Origin: Bacillus hominis
GTDB taxonomy: Bacteria > Bacillota > Bacilli > Bacillales > Bacillaceae_G
Reading direction: 5' to 3'
Assembly: GCF_018332515.1 (NCBI RefSeq)
Contig: NZ_BOQD01000005.1
Location: 1 to 35,876 of the forward strand
Length of the DNA stretch: 35,876 bases
Position 1 is the stretch's first letter; each line of letters starts with the position of its first letter. The notes under the pieces were generated by a model that saw only the letters and a list, made by a program, of their open reading frames with translations, had not been told where the DNA came from and made no database searches. The translations under genes were made by a program, and so were the position numbers. Below, piece after piece: positions 23,980 to 31,621 of the stretch.

Positions 23980-24144
23980 TTAATAACACCCGAGCTCCGC
24001 TTTCACATCCTGTTCTTTCGTTACTTCATCAGAGAAAGCAACAGTTGGATGTCCCTCAAAGAATAATGCAATCCGTACCGCAAGAGATGGTGTACTATGC
24101 AAAGCGTATTATTTAAGTGAAATAATACCGATAATTTTCTTCAT
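23980..24144 (-). pseudogene. Small broken gene with an in-frame stop
   Basis: A ribosome binding site (TAGGAG) and an ATG at 24142-24144 open MKKIIGIISLK, the start of a membrane or exported peptide. Codon 12 is TAA. The same frame then continues without interruption through STPSLAVRIALFFEGHPTVAFSDEVTKEQDVKAELG to a stop at 23980. The pattern suggests a 55-codon or longer gene that lost a piece of its hydrophobic segment or gained a stop. I do not know the family. Confidence 0.55.
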
Positions 24145-24155
24145 ATATTACTCCT

Positions 24156-24203
24156 AAAAAAAGTGCTAACACAATTATACTAAATTGTGTTAGCACTTTC
24201 TTC
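24156..24203 (-). terminator. Terminator between the crotonase gene and the small broken gene
   Basis: GTGCTAACACAATT and AATTGTGTTAGCAC pair perfectly over 14 bp; on the minus strand TTTTTTTAGG follows. The plus-strand side is TTTCTTCTC. Confidence 0.88.
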
Positions 24204-24205
24204 TC

Positions 24206-24266
24206 TTTATCTCGAATTAACGGGCAGTAAGACTAATAATCCCCACGGATTAAAGTTTCACTTTAT
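24206..24266 (+). repeat. bcr-like repeat, short internally deleted copy
   Basis: It joins the two ends of the element: AATTAACGGGCAGTAAGAC and AATAATCCCCACGGATTAAAGTTTCACTTTA match the ends of the copy at 31449-31602, with about 95 nt missing between them. TTTAT occurs at both borders (24206-24210, 24262-24266). The crotonase stop codon is inside the right border. Confidence 0.75.
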
Positions 24267-25051
24267 TCCCCTTTAAATGCTGGTAAACGTTTTTCTAGAA
24301 AAGCAGCAATACCTTCTTTATGGTCCGCTGTTTGTCTCATCGCATATTGACCACGCTTTTCTAGCTGAAGCGTTTGTTCTAAATTAGAACGATTTACTTC
24401 ACATAAAATTTGTTTCGTTTGAATCATCGCCTTGATTGGTTTTTGTAACCACTCATTAATTTTTTGCTTCACAGCCGTTTGGAAATCCTCACCGATTACT
24501 TCATCAATTAAACCGATATCTAGTGCTTCTGTCGCTGATAATTTCTTCCCTTCCCAAATGATTTTCTTCGTCATATTTTCACCGACGCGCTTTTGAAGGA
24601 AGAAATGGCCACCACCATCTGGAATTAAAGCGATTCCAATAAAGTTCATCGCAATAACTGATGATATATCTGCCATGACATAATCAGCTGTTAATGCAAT
24701 ACTTAATCCAAGTCCAGCAGTTGGCCCATGAATTGCACTAATAACAAGCTTTGGCATCGTATATAACGTCACAACGATTTCAGAAATTGTATTCATGATA
24801 CCTTCAAACTTACTTTCATCATTACTTGAAAGCATCGATTTAATATCTCCACCCGCAGAAAACCCACGGCCACTTCCACATAACACAACAACGTGAACAG
24901 AACTTTCCGCCACTTCTTTCAACTTTTGTAATAACTCTTTTAACGTTGGTTCATCTAATGCATTTAAAACCTCTGGACGATTGACCATAACCGTTGCTAC
25001 GCGCCCTTCATATTTCACAACCACAGATTCTGTTTTACTTGTTACTTCCAT
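24263..25051 (-). CDS. Enoyl-CoA hydratase/isomerase family protein
   Basis: A crotonase-fold protein of 262 residues. The oxyanion-hole segments are GSGRGFSAGGDIKSM and HGPTAGLGLSIAL. The catalytic region reads IALIPDGGGHFFLQKRVG, with aspartate in place of the second glutamate of classical hydratases. That pattern is seen in isomerases and in other subfamilies, so the reaction is uncertain. GAGGGG lies 8 nt before the ATG at 25051, which I use instead of an upstream in-frame start at 25075. It appears monocistronic, ending in a bcr-like repeat and a strong terminator. Confidence 0.85.
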   Translation of the reverse strand: MEVTSKTESVVVKYEGRVATVMVNRPEVLNALDEPTLKELLQKLKEVAESSVHVVVLCGSGRGFSAGGDIKSMLSSNDESKFEGIMNTISEIVVTLYTMPKLVISAIHGPTAGLGLSIALTADYVMADISSVIAMNFIGIALIPDGGGHFFLQKRVGENMTKKIIWEGKKLSATEALDIGLIDEVIGEDFQTAVKQKINEWLQKPIKAMIQTKQILCEVNRSNLEQTLQLEKRGQYAMRQTADHKEGIAAFLEKRLPAFKGE

Positions 25052-25237
25052 TATATATACCCCTCTTTTCCACATAAAGATTATACTTATATAATTATAG
25101 AAAACATATTAAAAATCCTTCTTTTTTCTTAATTTTCTGTCTAATATCCTCATAATTTGTATATATCTCCGTATAAAACATACAATTTCGTTAAAAAATA
25201 TAGAAATTAAAGTCGGTTTATCAATGCTTTTCATCTA

Positions 25238-25266
25238 TTTACCATTACAATGAAATGGTGTATTCT
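25238..25266 (+). promoter_or_regulatory. Possible promoter of the polymerase gene
   Basis: TTTACC (25238-25243) and TATTCT (25261-25266) are 17 bp apart, each 4 of 6 to consensus. A transcript from about 25273 would carry the hairpin at 25305-25330. The rest of 25080-25368 holds no gene I can support. Confidence 0.35.
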
Positions 25267-25304
25267 TAAGTTTGATGCAAAAAAATAAATATTGAAATTC
25301 ATTC

Positions 25305-25330
25305 GCCTTATTATGTAAATAAGGCTTTTA
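25305..25330 (+). terminator. Terminator-like hairpin in the leader of the polymerase gene
   Basis: GCCTTATT and AATAAGGC pair over 8 bp with an ATGTA loop and are followed by TTTTATCCCC. No plus-strand gene lies upstream for it to terminate, so attenuation of the downstream gene is possible. Confidence 0.5.
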
Positions 25331-25380
25331 TCCCCATCTCTTGGGTATTGAACTAAAGGAATGAAGAAATGGAGGAATAT

Positions 25381-26775
25381 ATGGTTAATAAGTTGAAACA
25401 AACGGATAACTACTTCCCGCATTTCCTATTGCTATTCATTGTGTTTCAACCAATTTTAGATTTATTAACGTCTTTTTCAATCTATGTATTACACATGAGC
25501 GCAACAGTTGGAATCGTAGTCCGTTTCGCCTTTATGCTTCTTGCATTAGGTTATCTACTTCTTCACAGAGAACAACCTGGGGCGAAAAAGTACATTCTCT
25601 ATTTATGCCTACTCGGGATCGTACTAGCAATTGGTCTTGCAAATAATATGATGATTAAATCTCCAGTTTCATTTGGCGAAGAAGTGAAGTTTATTTTAAA
25701 GAGTATATATCCAATTGTACTACTGTTTGGATATATTATCGCCTTTAAAGAGTTAAACAATAAAGAATATACGTTTCATAAAATCATTACATATTTCTTA
25801 TATGCAACTTTAATTTTAAGCATCTCACTGATTGTTGCAATGCAAACTGGTACAGATTTCCCGAGCTACCCTCACTCAAAGATTGGTTCAAGAGGTTGGT
25901 TCTTTGCTGGAAATGATTTAAGTTCTATTTTTGCAATTATGTTCCCAATCGTAGTGCTCTATTCGATTCATAAAACAACTTCTTTCTCGAAAATCTATTA
26001 CTGGATTCCAACAATACTTGCGATGTATGCAAGTATTATGGTCGGAACGAAAGTAGGATATGGTGCAATTGTTCTAACGCTTGGCGTGGCACTTTTATTC
26101 TCATTCATTGAATATATGATTCATCGCAAAAAAGAAGGAAAAGGATTCACATATCTCGTAAATACAGTTGTTGTCGCTATTGTACTAGGAGGTTTAATTG
26201 CACTTACACCACATACTCCTATTGCAAAAAATATGGGCATCCACATGCAAATATACGAATACAAAAAATCAGTACAAGAAGAAAAGGATAGAAAAGAAGG
26301 AAAAGTAATTAAAGAAGATCCAGACGCAGAGAAAAGACATGCAAAAGGTGAGCTAACAGACTCCGAGGTCAAAAGTTTAATTTACAGTGATCGTGATAAG
26401 TTTTTAAAAGTATACAAACAATACTATAAAGACGCACCACTATCACAAAAATTATTCGGAATGGGCTATGCTGGTAACTATACAGTTAAAATTAAATTAA
26501 TCGAAATGGACTTCCACGACCTATTCTTTGCATTCGGAATCGTCGGTTTCCTTATTTACTTAATACCGCTTCTATACTTCGGTATTAAATTATTCATTCG
26601 CATCATAACAAACTTCAAGAAAATATTAACTGTGAAATATATGCTATTAGCTAGCACCGTTGTACTATCACTTGGAATCGGCTTTATGTCCGGCCACGTA
26701 TTAACAGCGCCGTCCGTTAGTATTTTCTTCGCTGTTATACTCGCTTACTTAATTGTTGATTTAGAGGCGGAATAA
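25381..26775 (+). CDS. O-antigen ligase/polymerase-like membrane protein (Wzy type)
   Basis: A 464-residue integral membrane protein with about 10-12 hydrophobic segments. A large charged loop (about residues 295-365, KKSVQEEKDRKEGKVIKED and following) precedes the last helices, the usual layout of Wzy/WaaL-type polymerases. It has no sharp catalytic motif, as is normal for the family. Near S-layer and PatA/PatB genes, it probably joins repeat units of the secondary cell-wall polysaccharide; this is inferred from the locus. The ATG at 25381 follows GGAGGAATAT and is preferred to an in-frame ATG at 25369 that has AAAGGA upstream. Its stop codon lies in the border of a bcr-like repeat. Confidence 0.82.
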   Translation: MVNKLKQTDNYFPHFLLLFIVFQPILDLLTSFSIYVLHMSATVGIVVRFAFMLLALGYLLLHREQPGAKKYILYLCLLGIVLAIGLANNMMIKSPVSFGEEVKFILKSIYPIVLLFGYIIAFKELNNKEYTFHKIITYFLYATLILSISLIVAMQTGTDFPSYPHSKIGSRGWFFAGNDLSSIFAIMFPIVVLYSIHKTTSFSKIYYWIPTILAMYASIMVGTKVGYGAIVLTLGVALLFSFIEYMIHRKKEGKGFTYLVNTVVVAIVLGGLIALTPHTPIAKNMGIHMQIYEYKKSVQEEKDRKEGKVIKEDPDAEKRHAKGELTDSEVKSLIYSDRDKFLKVYKQYYKDAPLSQKLFGMGYAGNYTVKIKLIEMDFHDLFFAFGIVGFLIYLIPLLYFGIKLFIRIITNFKKILTVKYMLLASTVVLSLGIGFMSGHVLTAPSVSIFFAVILAYLIVDLEAE

Positions 26776-26827
26776 CGTGAAACCTTATTCAGTGGGGCTT
26801 TTGTTCATCCCCCACCATCGGGATAAA
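26772..26827 (-). repeat. bcr-like repeat, short copy at the 3' end of the polymerase gene
   Basis: GTGAAACCTTATTCAGTGGGG and GTTCATCCCCCACCATCGGGATAAA match the two ends of the longer element, with most of the middle missing. It is bounded by ATAAC (26772-26776) and ATAAA (26823-26827). The polymerase stop codon TAA is part of the left border. Confidence 0.65.
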
Positions 26828-26832
26828 TGAAT

Positions 26833-26870
26833 AAAAAACGCTTAGAGAAATAATTCTCTAAGCGTTTTTT
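26833..26870. terminator. Bidirectional terminator overlapping the stop codon of the ABM gene
   Basis: AAAAAACGCTTAGAGAA (26833-26849) and TTCTCTAAGCGTTTTTT (26854-26870) pair perfectly over 17 bp with an ATAA loop. The last codons and TAG stop of the minus-strand gene lie in the right arm. Confidence 0.88.
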
Positions 26871-27181
26871 TGTCCTAACACTCCCTTACCACCTCTAGTA
26901 TTCAAAGTACTAATTCTTTCTGCTCCAGTAATAAGTGGTTTTGCTCGTTTAATTAAATTTTGCGTAGACTCTAAAGTTAAAGATGCCTGATGCGCACCTT
27001 CGCTATCCCATACCTCAAAAACATATACAGCATTCGGTTCATCATCAGAAGTACTTACAATATACACCTCACACGTGTCCAATGACTTCATCGATTCCGC
27101 TGCCTCTAACAAAATATCCGCTAATACATCTCGATTACTTTCCTCTACAGTGAATTTTCCATACAACCCGAAGTTACTCAT
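26858..27181 (-). CDS. ABM-domain protein (antibiotic biosynthesis/quinol monooxygenase-like)
   Basis: The 107-residue protein has the ferredoxin-like ABM fold pattern: KFTVEESNRDVLADILLEAAESM, then CEVYIVSTSDDEPNAVYVFEVWDSEGAHQASL, then a helix. Relatives such as YgiN and YcnE are small dimeric oxygenases or detoxification proteins, but many have no known reaction. AAGGAGG precedes the ATG. It is a single gene whose terminator overlaps its stop codon. Nothing ties it functionally to the cell-wall genes around it. Confidence 0.85.
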   Translation of the reverse strand: MSNFGLYGKFTVEESNRDVLADILLEAAESMKSLDTCEVYIVSTSDDEPNAVYVFEVWDSEGAHQASLTLESTQNLIKRAKPLITGAERISTLNTRGGKGVLGQKNA

Positions 27182-27253
27182 TTTTTCTCCTCCTTAATTA
27201 TGCCACTCCCCTTACCCAAACTAATATTTCTACGTCAATATGTATGTTTCCTG

Positions 27254-27287
27254 TAAAAAAAGACCGAATCACATTGTGTTTCGGTCT
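27254..27287 (-). terminator. Terminator of the minus-strand patA-patB pair
   Basis: On the minus strand AGACCGAAAC and GATTCGGTCT pair around a short loop and are followed by TTTTTTTAC, about 20 nt after the patB stop. Confidence 0.82.
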
Positions 27288-27308
27288 CTGAAGCAAAACT
27301 ATTTCTTT

Positions 27309-28340
27309 CTATTGAAAAGACGCATGAATCTGTTCCAACACCTCATCAATATTATCCTTCGTAATGACAATACCGAAGTCTTTCGGGACGTTGCTATCTT
27401 CTTCATTCACAACTTTATGCGCAATCAACTTTCCAATTTCCGGTCTGAAATGATGCCCATCCATATAGTTATCTAAATTCGTTGTAACGGAATTAAGATA
27501 CATGAAATGGTGCACTTCTCCAAATACATCTACAGCGTCATGAAGCCACCTTTTATAATCTTCCCATCGCCCTGATTGAATCATCGTGCGGAACAGAGGC
27601 TCTGAAACAGGCGTTGTAAAAACATAAAACTTCGTATTCGGATTATGAGCCTTTACTGTTCCTAATATTTCTTTCATATTTTGATACTCATAATTCCCGC
27701 CATAAATCTCTTTACTAAACTTATCTACTTGCGCCGCTATTTGCGCATCACGTTCTTCTTTCGTATAATCACGCATCGATTTTATATTCTCTCGATTGTA
27801 CCGGTCAAGATTCGTACTATGATGAGTGGAATTTGCAATTGTATTCTTTGAATAAGTAATCCCGTCCATGCTTACATACGATTTAATCGGATACAATAAA
27901 CTTTGCGCCTGATTAATATACACTTCTGGTTTATCAAAACCAATTTCCCTATTTTTGTTCGTTCCAAGGAAATCTAAACCAAGTACAATAGACTCTAAGT
28001 CACTACCTTTTTGTTCTTTTGCATATTCAATATATGCATCATATTCACGCGGGTCTGTACTGCTTACCGCATAATTAAATGCGTTTAACCCGGTGAAGTC
28101 ATTCTCGTTAATAAAAGTCGTTCTACTACTTCCAAGTATAACTCCATCATATGTAAACGGACGGTATGTTATATAATTCGTTTTCTGTTGTCTCTCGTTA
28201 AACCCGTACTGAACATCATTCCACTTATTTTTATGCGGGAATAACCAAAGAGAATCTATATAGCTATTAAATATTCCGACACCTGCCAGAGGAACAAAAA
28301 CACATACAAAAACGAAAATAAGCCACTGTTTGTTTTTCAT
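27309..28340 (-). CDS. patB: PatB-like polysaccharide O-acetyltransferase partner (SGNH-type)
   Basis: A 343-residue protein with one N-terminal membrane anchor (about 5-28) and an extracytoplasmic domain. An SGNH-like site is suggested by VILGSSRTTF (candidate nucleophile serine) and MDGHHFRPE (Asp/His). The usual PatB DHHW motif is replaced by DGHHF. With the MBOAT protein encoded directly upstream it should transfer acetyl groups to cell-wall polysaccharide, as PatA/PatB pairs do in the B. anthracis S-layer locus. The upstream stop TAG is followed at once by an in-frame GTG, but ATG 28340, next to AGGTGGAG, is the better start. Coupled translation is likely. Confidence 0.8.
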   Translation of the reverse strand: MKNKQWLIFVFVCVFVPLAGVGIFNSYIDSLWLFPHKNKWNDVQYGFNERQQKTNYITYRPFTYDGVILGSSRTTFINENDFTGLNAFNYAVSSTDPREYDAYIEYAKEQKGSDLESIVLGLDFLGTNKNREIGFDKPEVYINQAQSLLYPIKSYVSMDGITYSKNTIANSTHHSTNLDRYNRENIKSMRDYTKEERDAQIAAQVDKFSKEIYGGNYEYQNMKEILGTVKAHNPNTKFYVFTTPVSEPLFRTMIQSGRWEDYKRWLHDAVDVFGEVHHFMYLNSVTTNLDNYMDGHHFRPEIGKLIAHKVVNEEDSNVPKDFGIVITKDNIDEVLEQIHASFQ

Positions 28341-28349
28341 ATTCTCCAC

Positions 28350-29807
28350 CTAGAAATTAAAGTATAAAAACTCACTAATACTCGTTAAATGTAACACACT
28401 ATATACGAGCAATACTGCAGTAAATAACGCAGTCCATACATTCGGACGGAATGAATCTTTTAACTGAATTGAATTTTTTAAGAAGAAACTAATACATAAC
28501 GCCCCGAAAATATACGCTACCATTTTCGGATCTAATAAAGAGACATGGTACGCTTCTGTAAATGAAACACCGTACTCTTTTAAAAATTGCAGCTTCTCTA
28601 TTATAAATGCTGGGAATACGCTATTTGCTAATTCGATTCCATTTAGTCCGAACATTCCTTTCAACACTTTCACCGCATCATGCATAGATGTTGCCCTAAA
28701 GAATACCCACGTTATATTAATGAAGAAAAACGTAACGAGCCAACCAGCAAAGGCTGGCATACGCCCTCCTGCTTTACTCCATAAGCGATGAATAACAGAA
28801 GCTAAACCATGCAAGAATCCCCAAAAAATAAATGTCCAACCAGCGCCATGCCAAAGTCCACTTATTAAAAATACAATCATAATATTCACGTATGTACGCG
28901 TAAATCCTTTTCGATTTCCTCCTAGAGAAATATATACGTACTTCGTTAAAAACTGGCTAAGCGTCATATGCCAACGATGCCAAAAATCTTGTATATTCAC
29001 TGCTTTATACGGTGAATTAAAGTTTTGAGGTAATTTAATATTAAACATTAAAGCGATTCCAATTGCCATATCACTATATCCACTAAAATCAAAATACAAT
29101 TGGAACGTAAACGCTAATGACGAAAGCCATGCTTCGACAAATGTTAATGATTGCTGCACATCAAACCCTTCATGTACAAGGGGTGATAATACATCTGCAA
29201 TACCAACCTTTTTGAAAATACCAACTGCAAATACGAATATACCAAGAACGATATACTTCGATTGCCAGCGCTTTTTACTATCGTCAGCAAACTGCGGCAT
29301 AATTTGCGCATGATGTACAATCGGCCCTGCAATAAGCTGCGGGAAAAACGTTACAAACAATGCGTAATCAAGAAAATGACATGCCTTCGTTTCTCCGCGA
29401 TACGTATCTACTAAAAATGCGATCTTTTGAAACGTATAGAAACTAATCGCAAGTGGTAACGTTAAAGATAATAATGTAAAATGAGTTCCAAATAATGAAT
29501 TCACATTTTGCAAGAAGAAATCATAATACTTGAAATAACTAAGCATTCCTATATTAAATATTAATCCTACTGTTAAAAGAAATTTACTCTTATGTTTTAC
29601 GAGCCTCATTCCGATACAGTAGTTTACAATGAGCGACACTAACATAAGCGGTAAATATTTCACATTCCAATAACTATAGAAAAATAAAGAGGCCGCAACG
29701 AGCCAAGCTTTCGCTAATGTAGCATGTCCAAATTTATTTAATAGAAAATATAAAAGAAATGCTATCGGTAAAAATAAAAAAATAAACTCAAATGAGTTAA
29801 ATAACAC
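28350..29807 (-). CDS. patA: PatA-like MBOAT membrane O-acetyltransferase
   Basis: A 485-residue MBOAT protein with about 11-12 membrane segments. Family landmarks are FPQLIAGPIVHH, FDFSGYSDMAIGIALMF, DFWHRWHMTLSQFLTKYVYISLGGNR and GLWHGAGWTFIFWG, the last holding the conserved MBOAT histidine. PatA proteins pass acetyl groups across the membrane to PatB for O-acetylation of wall polysaccharide; in B. anthracis such pairs modify the S-layer-anchoring polymer. It starts with GTG, with AAGGGA about 9 nt upstream. A promoter with a consensus -35 lies about 40-65 bp upstream. patB follows with no gap. Confidence 0.9.
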   Translation of the reverse strand: MLFNSFEFIFLFLPIAFLLYFLLNKFGHATLAKAWLVAASLFFYSYWNVKYLPLMLVSLIVNYCIGMRLVKHKSKFLLTVGLIFNIGMLSYFKYYDFFLQNVNSLFGTHFTLLSLTLPLAISFYTFQKIAFLVDTYRGETKACHFLDYALFVTFFPQLIAGPIVHHAQIMPQFADDSKKRWQSKYIVLGIFVFAVGIFKKVGIADVLSPLVHEGFDVQQSLTFVEAWLSSLAFTFQLYFDFSGYSDMAIGIALMFNIKLPQNFNSPYKAVNIQDFWHRWHMTLSQFLTKYVYISLGGNRKGFTRTYVNIMIVFLISGLWHGAGWTFIFWGFLHGLASVIHRLWSKAGGRMPAFAGWLVTFFFINITWVFFRATSMHDAVKVLKGMFGLNGIELANSVFPAFIIEKLQFLKEYGVSFTEAYHVSLLDPKMVAYIFGALCISFFLKNSIQLKDSFRPNVWTALFTAVLLVYSVLHLTSISEFLYFNF

Positions 29808-29844
29808 ACCATCTCTTCCCTTCTAAACAAATCACACCTTATTC

Positions 29845-29874
29845 ATCTTATCTTATCCAAATAGTGAGTGTCAA
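29845..29874 (-). promoter_or_regulatory. SigA-type promoter of the minus-strand patA-patB pair
   Basis: Consensus -35 TTGACA (29869-29874), an 18-bp spacer and -10 TAAGAT (29845-29850) on the minus strand; the transcript would start about 30 nt before the GTG. Confidence 0.55.
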
Positions 29875-29936
29875 AAGGATTCCGCTCCCCTTTTCTTCTA
29901 TTATATATGATAATCATTTCAATCGAATTATTAACA

Positions 29937-29980
29937 TGATAAAATATTAAAGGCACTCTTATATAAAAAATATATAAGAG
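29937..29980 (+). promoter_or_regulatory. Extended -10 promoter and 5'-terminal hairpin before the plus-strand patA
   Basis: TGATAAAAT (29937-29945) is an extended -10 box. It is followed by a perfect 10-bp hairpin, CTCTTATATA / TATATAAGAG with an AAAAA loop (29956-29980), that would lie almost at the 5' end of the mRNA. Such stems can protect mRNA in Bacillus. The -35 region is weak. Confidence 0.4.
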
Positions 29981-30032
29981 AAATGTCGTTTTTTGCACGA
30001 AATGTATTTTCGAAAAAAGTGAGGAGAGTTCT

Positions 30033-31448
30033 TTGGTATTTAGTAGTTCTATTTTCTTGTTTATCTTTTTACCTCTCGTATTATTTTTCTATTTTATAGT
30101 GCGTGCCGAGCTTCGTAATTTCGTATTACTTGCATTTAGTTTAATTTTCTATGCATGGGGAGAACCACGATTCGTTCTTTTAATGCTCTTTTCTATTGTA
30201 TTAAACTACTGCTTCGGCCTACTCGTGCATCATTATGATAAACGAAAAAATATGAAAGTCACATTTTTAATTATGGCTGTGGTCGGAAATATTTTATTAC
30301 TTTCTTATTTTAAATATATTTCCTTTTTCACAGATATTTTGAATCAGCTATTACACTTATCTATTCATGTAGAACCTATTCCACTACCAATTGGAATTTC
30401 ATTCTATACGTTCCAAGCGATGTCATACGTCATCGATATATACCGTAAAGATGGCGCAGTTCAAAAGAATCCACTTAACTTAGCGTTATATATATCAATT
30501 TTCCCGCAGCTTATTGCCGGACCAATCGTTCGTTACAATATCGTTGCTGAGCAAATTAAAACGCGTATCCATTCTTTTGAACGATTTACAGAAGGTATCC
30601 AAATTTTCGTTTTAGGACTATCGAAAAAAATATTAATCGCCAACCAAACCGGGTTTGTCGCAGATAAAATCTTCGCCTTACCGCCTTCTGAAATAAGTGT
30701 TGGAACAGCTTGGATCGGTATTATCGCCTACACACTTCAAATCTATTTCGATTTCTCAGGATACTCTGATATGGCAATTGGACTTGGAAAAATGTTCGGA
30801 TTTGATTTCCCGAAAAACTTCAATTATCCGTACATCTCAAAATCCATTTCAGAATTTTGGAGAAGATGGCATATTACACTAGGCTCTTGGTTCCGCGACT
30901 ATATATACATTCCGCTTGGCGGAAACCGTGTTTCCAAACTAGCAAATTACCGTAACCTCTTCATCGTATGGGGATTAACCGGTTTATGGCACGGAGCAAG
31001 CTGGACATTTATCGCCTGGGGATTATATTATGGCTTTATTATCTCGATTGAAAAAGCTGGATTTGAAAAAATAGTAAATAAGCTATGGAAACCGCTGCAA
31101 CATGCATATGTACTAATCATCATTATGATTGGTTGGGTCTTCTTCCGAGCTGATAACTTCGCATACTCGTTCCAATATTTAAAAGCGATGTTTGGCATAG
31201 GGGGGCAATCTTTCATCGATGACAACACAATGCTATATATACATGAATATATTGTCGTATTTATCATTGCCTTTATCGCAGCGACACCAATTTTAAAACA
31301 TATTAAAAACATATTAGAACTTGCGCCAAAAACGTATACATTCGGGATGCAAGTTGTACGTCCTATATTATTACTAACATTATTTACGGTTTCGATTATG
31401 TATTTAATCAATTCGACGTATAATCCATTTATTTACTTTAGGTTTTAA
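30033..31448 (+). CDS. patA: PatA-like MBOAT membrane O-acetyltransferase (second copy)
   Basis: This 471-residue MBOAT protein is a paralogue of the divergent one. It has the same landmarks: FPQLIAGPIVRY, FDFSGYSDMAIGLGKMFGFDFP, EFWRRWHITLGSWFRDYIYIPLGGNR and GLWHGASWTFIAWG with the conserved histidine. About 11 membrane segments are expected. It begins with TTG, with GAGGAG about 8 nt upstream. Its partner patB follows, but 173 bp away because a bcr-like repeat lies between. Likely role: acetyl transfer across the membrane for O-acetylation of the secondary cell-wall polysaccharide. Confidence 0.9.
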   Translation: MVFSSSIFLFIFLPLVLFFYFIVRAELRNFVLLAFSLIFYAWGEPRFVLLMLFSIVLNYCFGLLVHHYDKRKNMKVTFLIMAVVGNILLLSYFKYISFFTDILNQLLHLSIHVEPIPLPIGISFYTFQAMSYVIDIYRKDGAVQKNPLNLALYISIFPQLIAGPIVRYNIVAEQIKTRIHSFERFTEGIQIFVLGLSKKILIANQTGFVADKIFALPPSEISVGTAWIGIIAYTLQIYFDFSGYSDMAIGLGKMFGFDFPKNFNYPYISKSISEFWRRWHITLGSWFRDYIYIPLGGNRVSKLANYRNLFIVWGLTGLWHGASWTFIAWGLYYGFIISIEKAGFEKIVNKLWKPLQHAYVLIIIMIGWVFFRADNFAYSFQYLKAMFGIGGQSFIDDNTMLYIHEYIVVFIIAFIAATPILKHIKNILELAPKTYTFGMQVVRPILLLTLFTVSIMYLINSTYNPFIYFRF

Positions 31449-31602
31449 CTTATCCCGCATTAACGAGCAGTAAGACCCCCACCTCAGAATCCAGCGAGAA
31501 CACAGAAGTTAGGTGGGGGATCAACTGCCCGTAAAAGCCCGATTGGTTCAACTAATAATCAGTGGGGGATGAACACCCCCACCGATTAAAGTTTCACTTT
31601 AT
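31449..31602 (+). repeat. bcr-like repeat, full-length copy between patA and patB
   Basis: About 154 bp long, immediately after the patA stop codon. It contains nested inverted repeats: CCCCCACCTC with GGTGGGGG, GAGCAG/CTGCCC-type ends, and GTGGGGGATGAACACCCCCAC. The borders are CTTAT (31449-31453) and TTTAT (31598-31602). Length and form fit bcr1, a mobile repeat known only from the B. cereus group. This is the longest copy in the window and the reference for the shorter ones. Confidence 0.82.
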
Positions 31603-31621
31603 GTAGGAAGGAAAAGTTATT

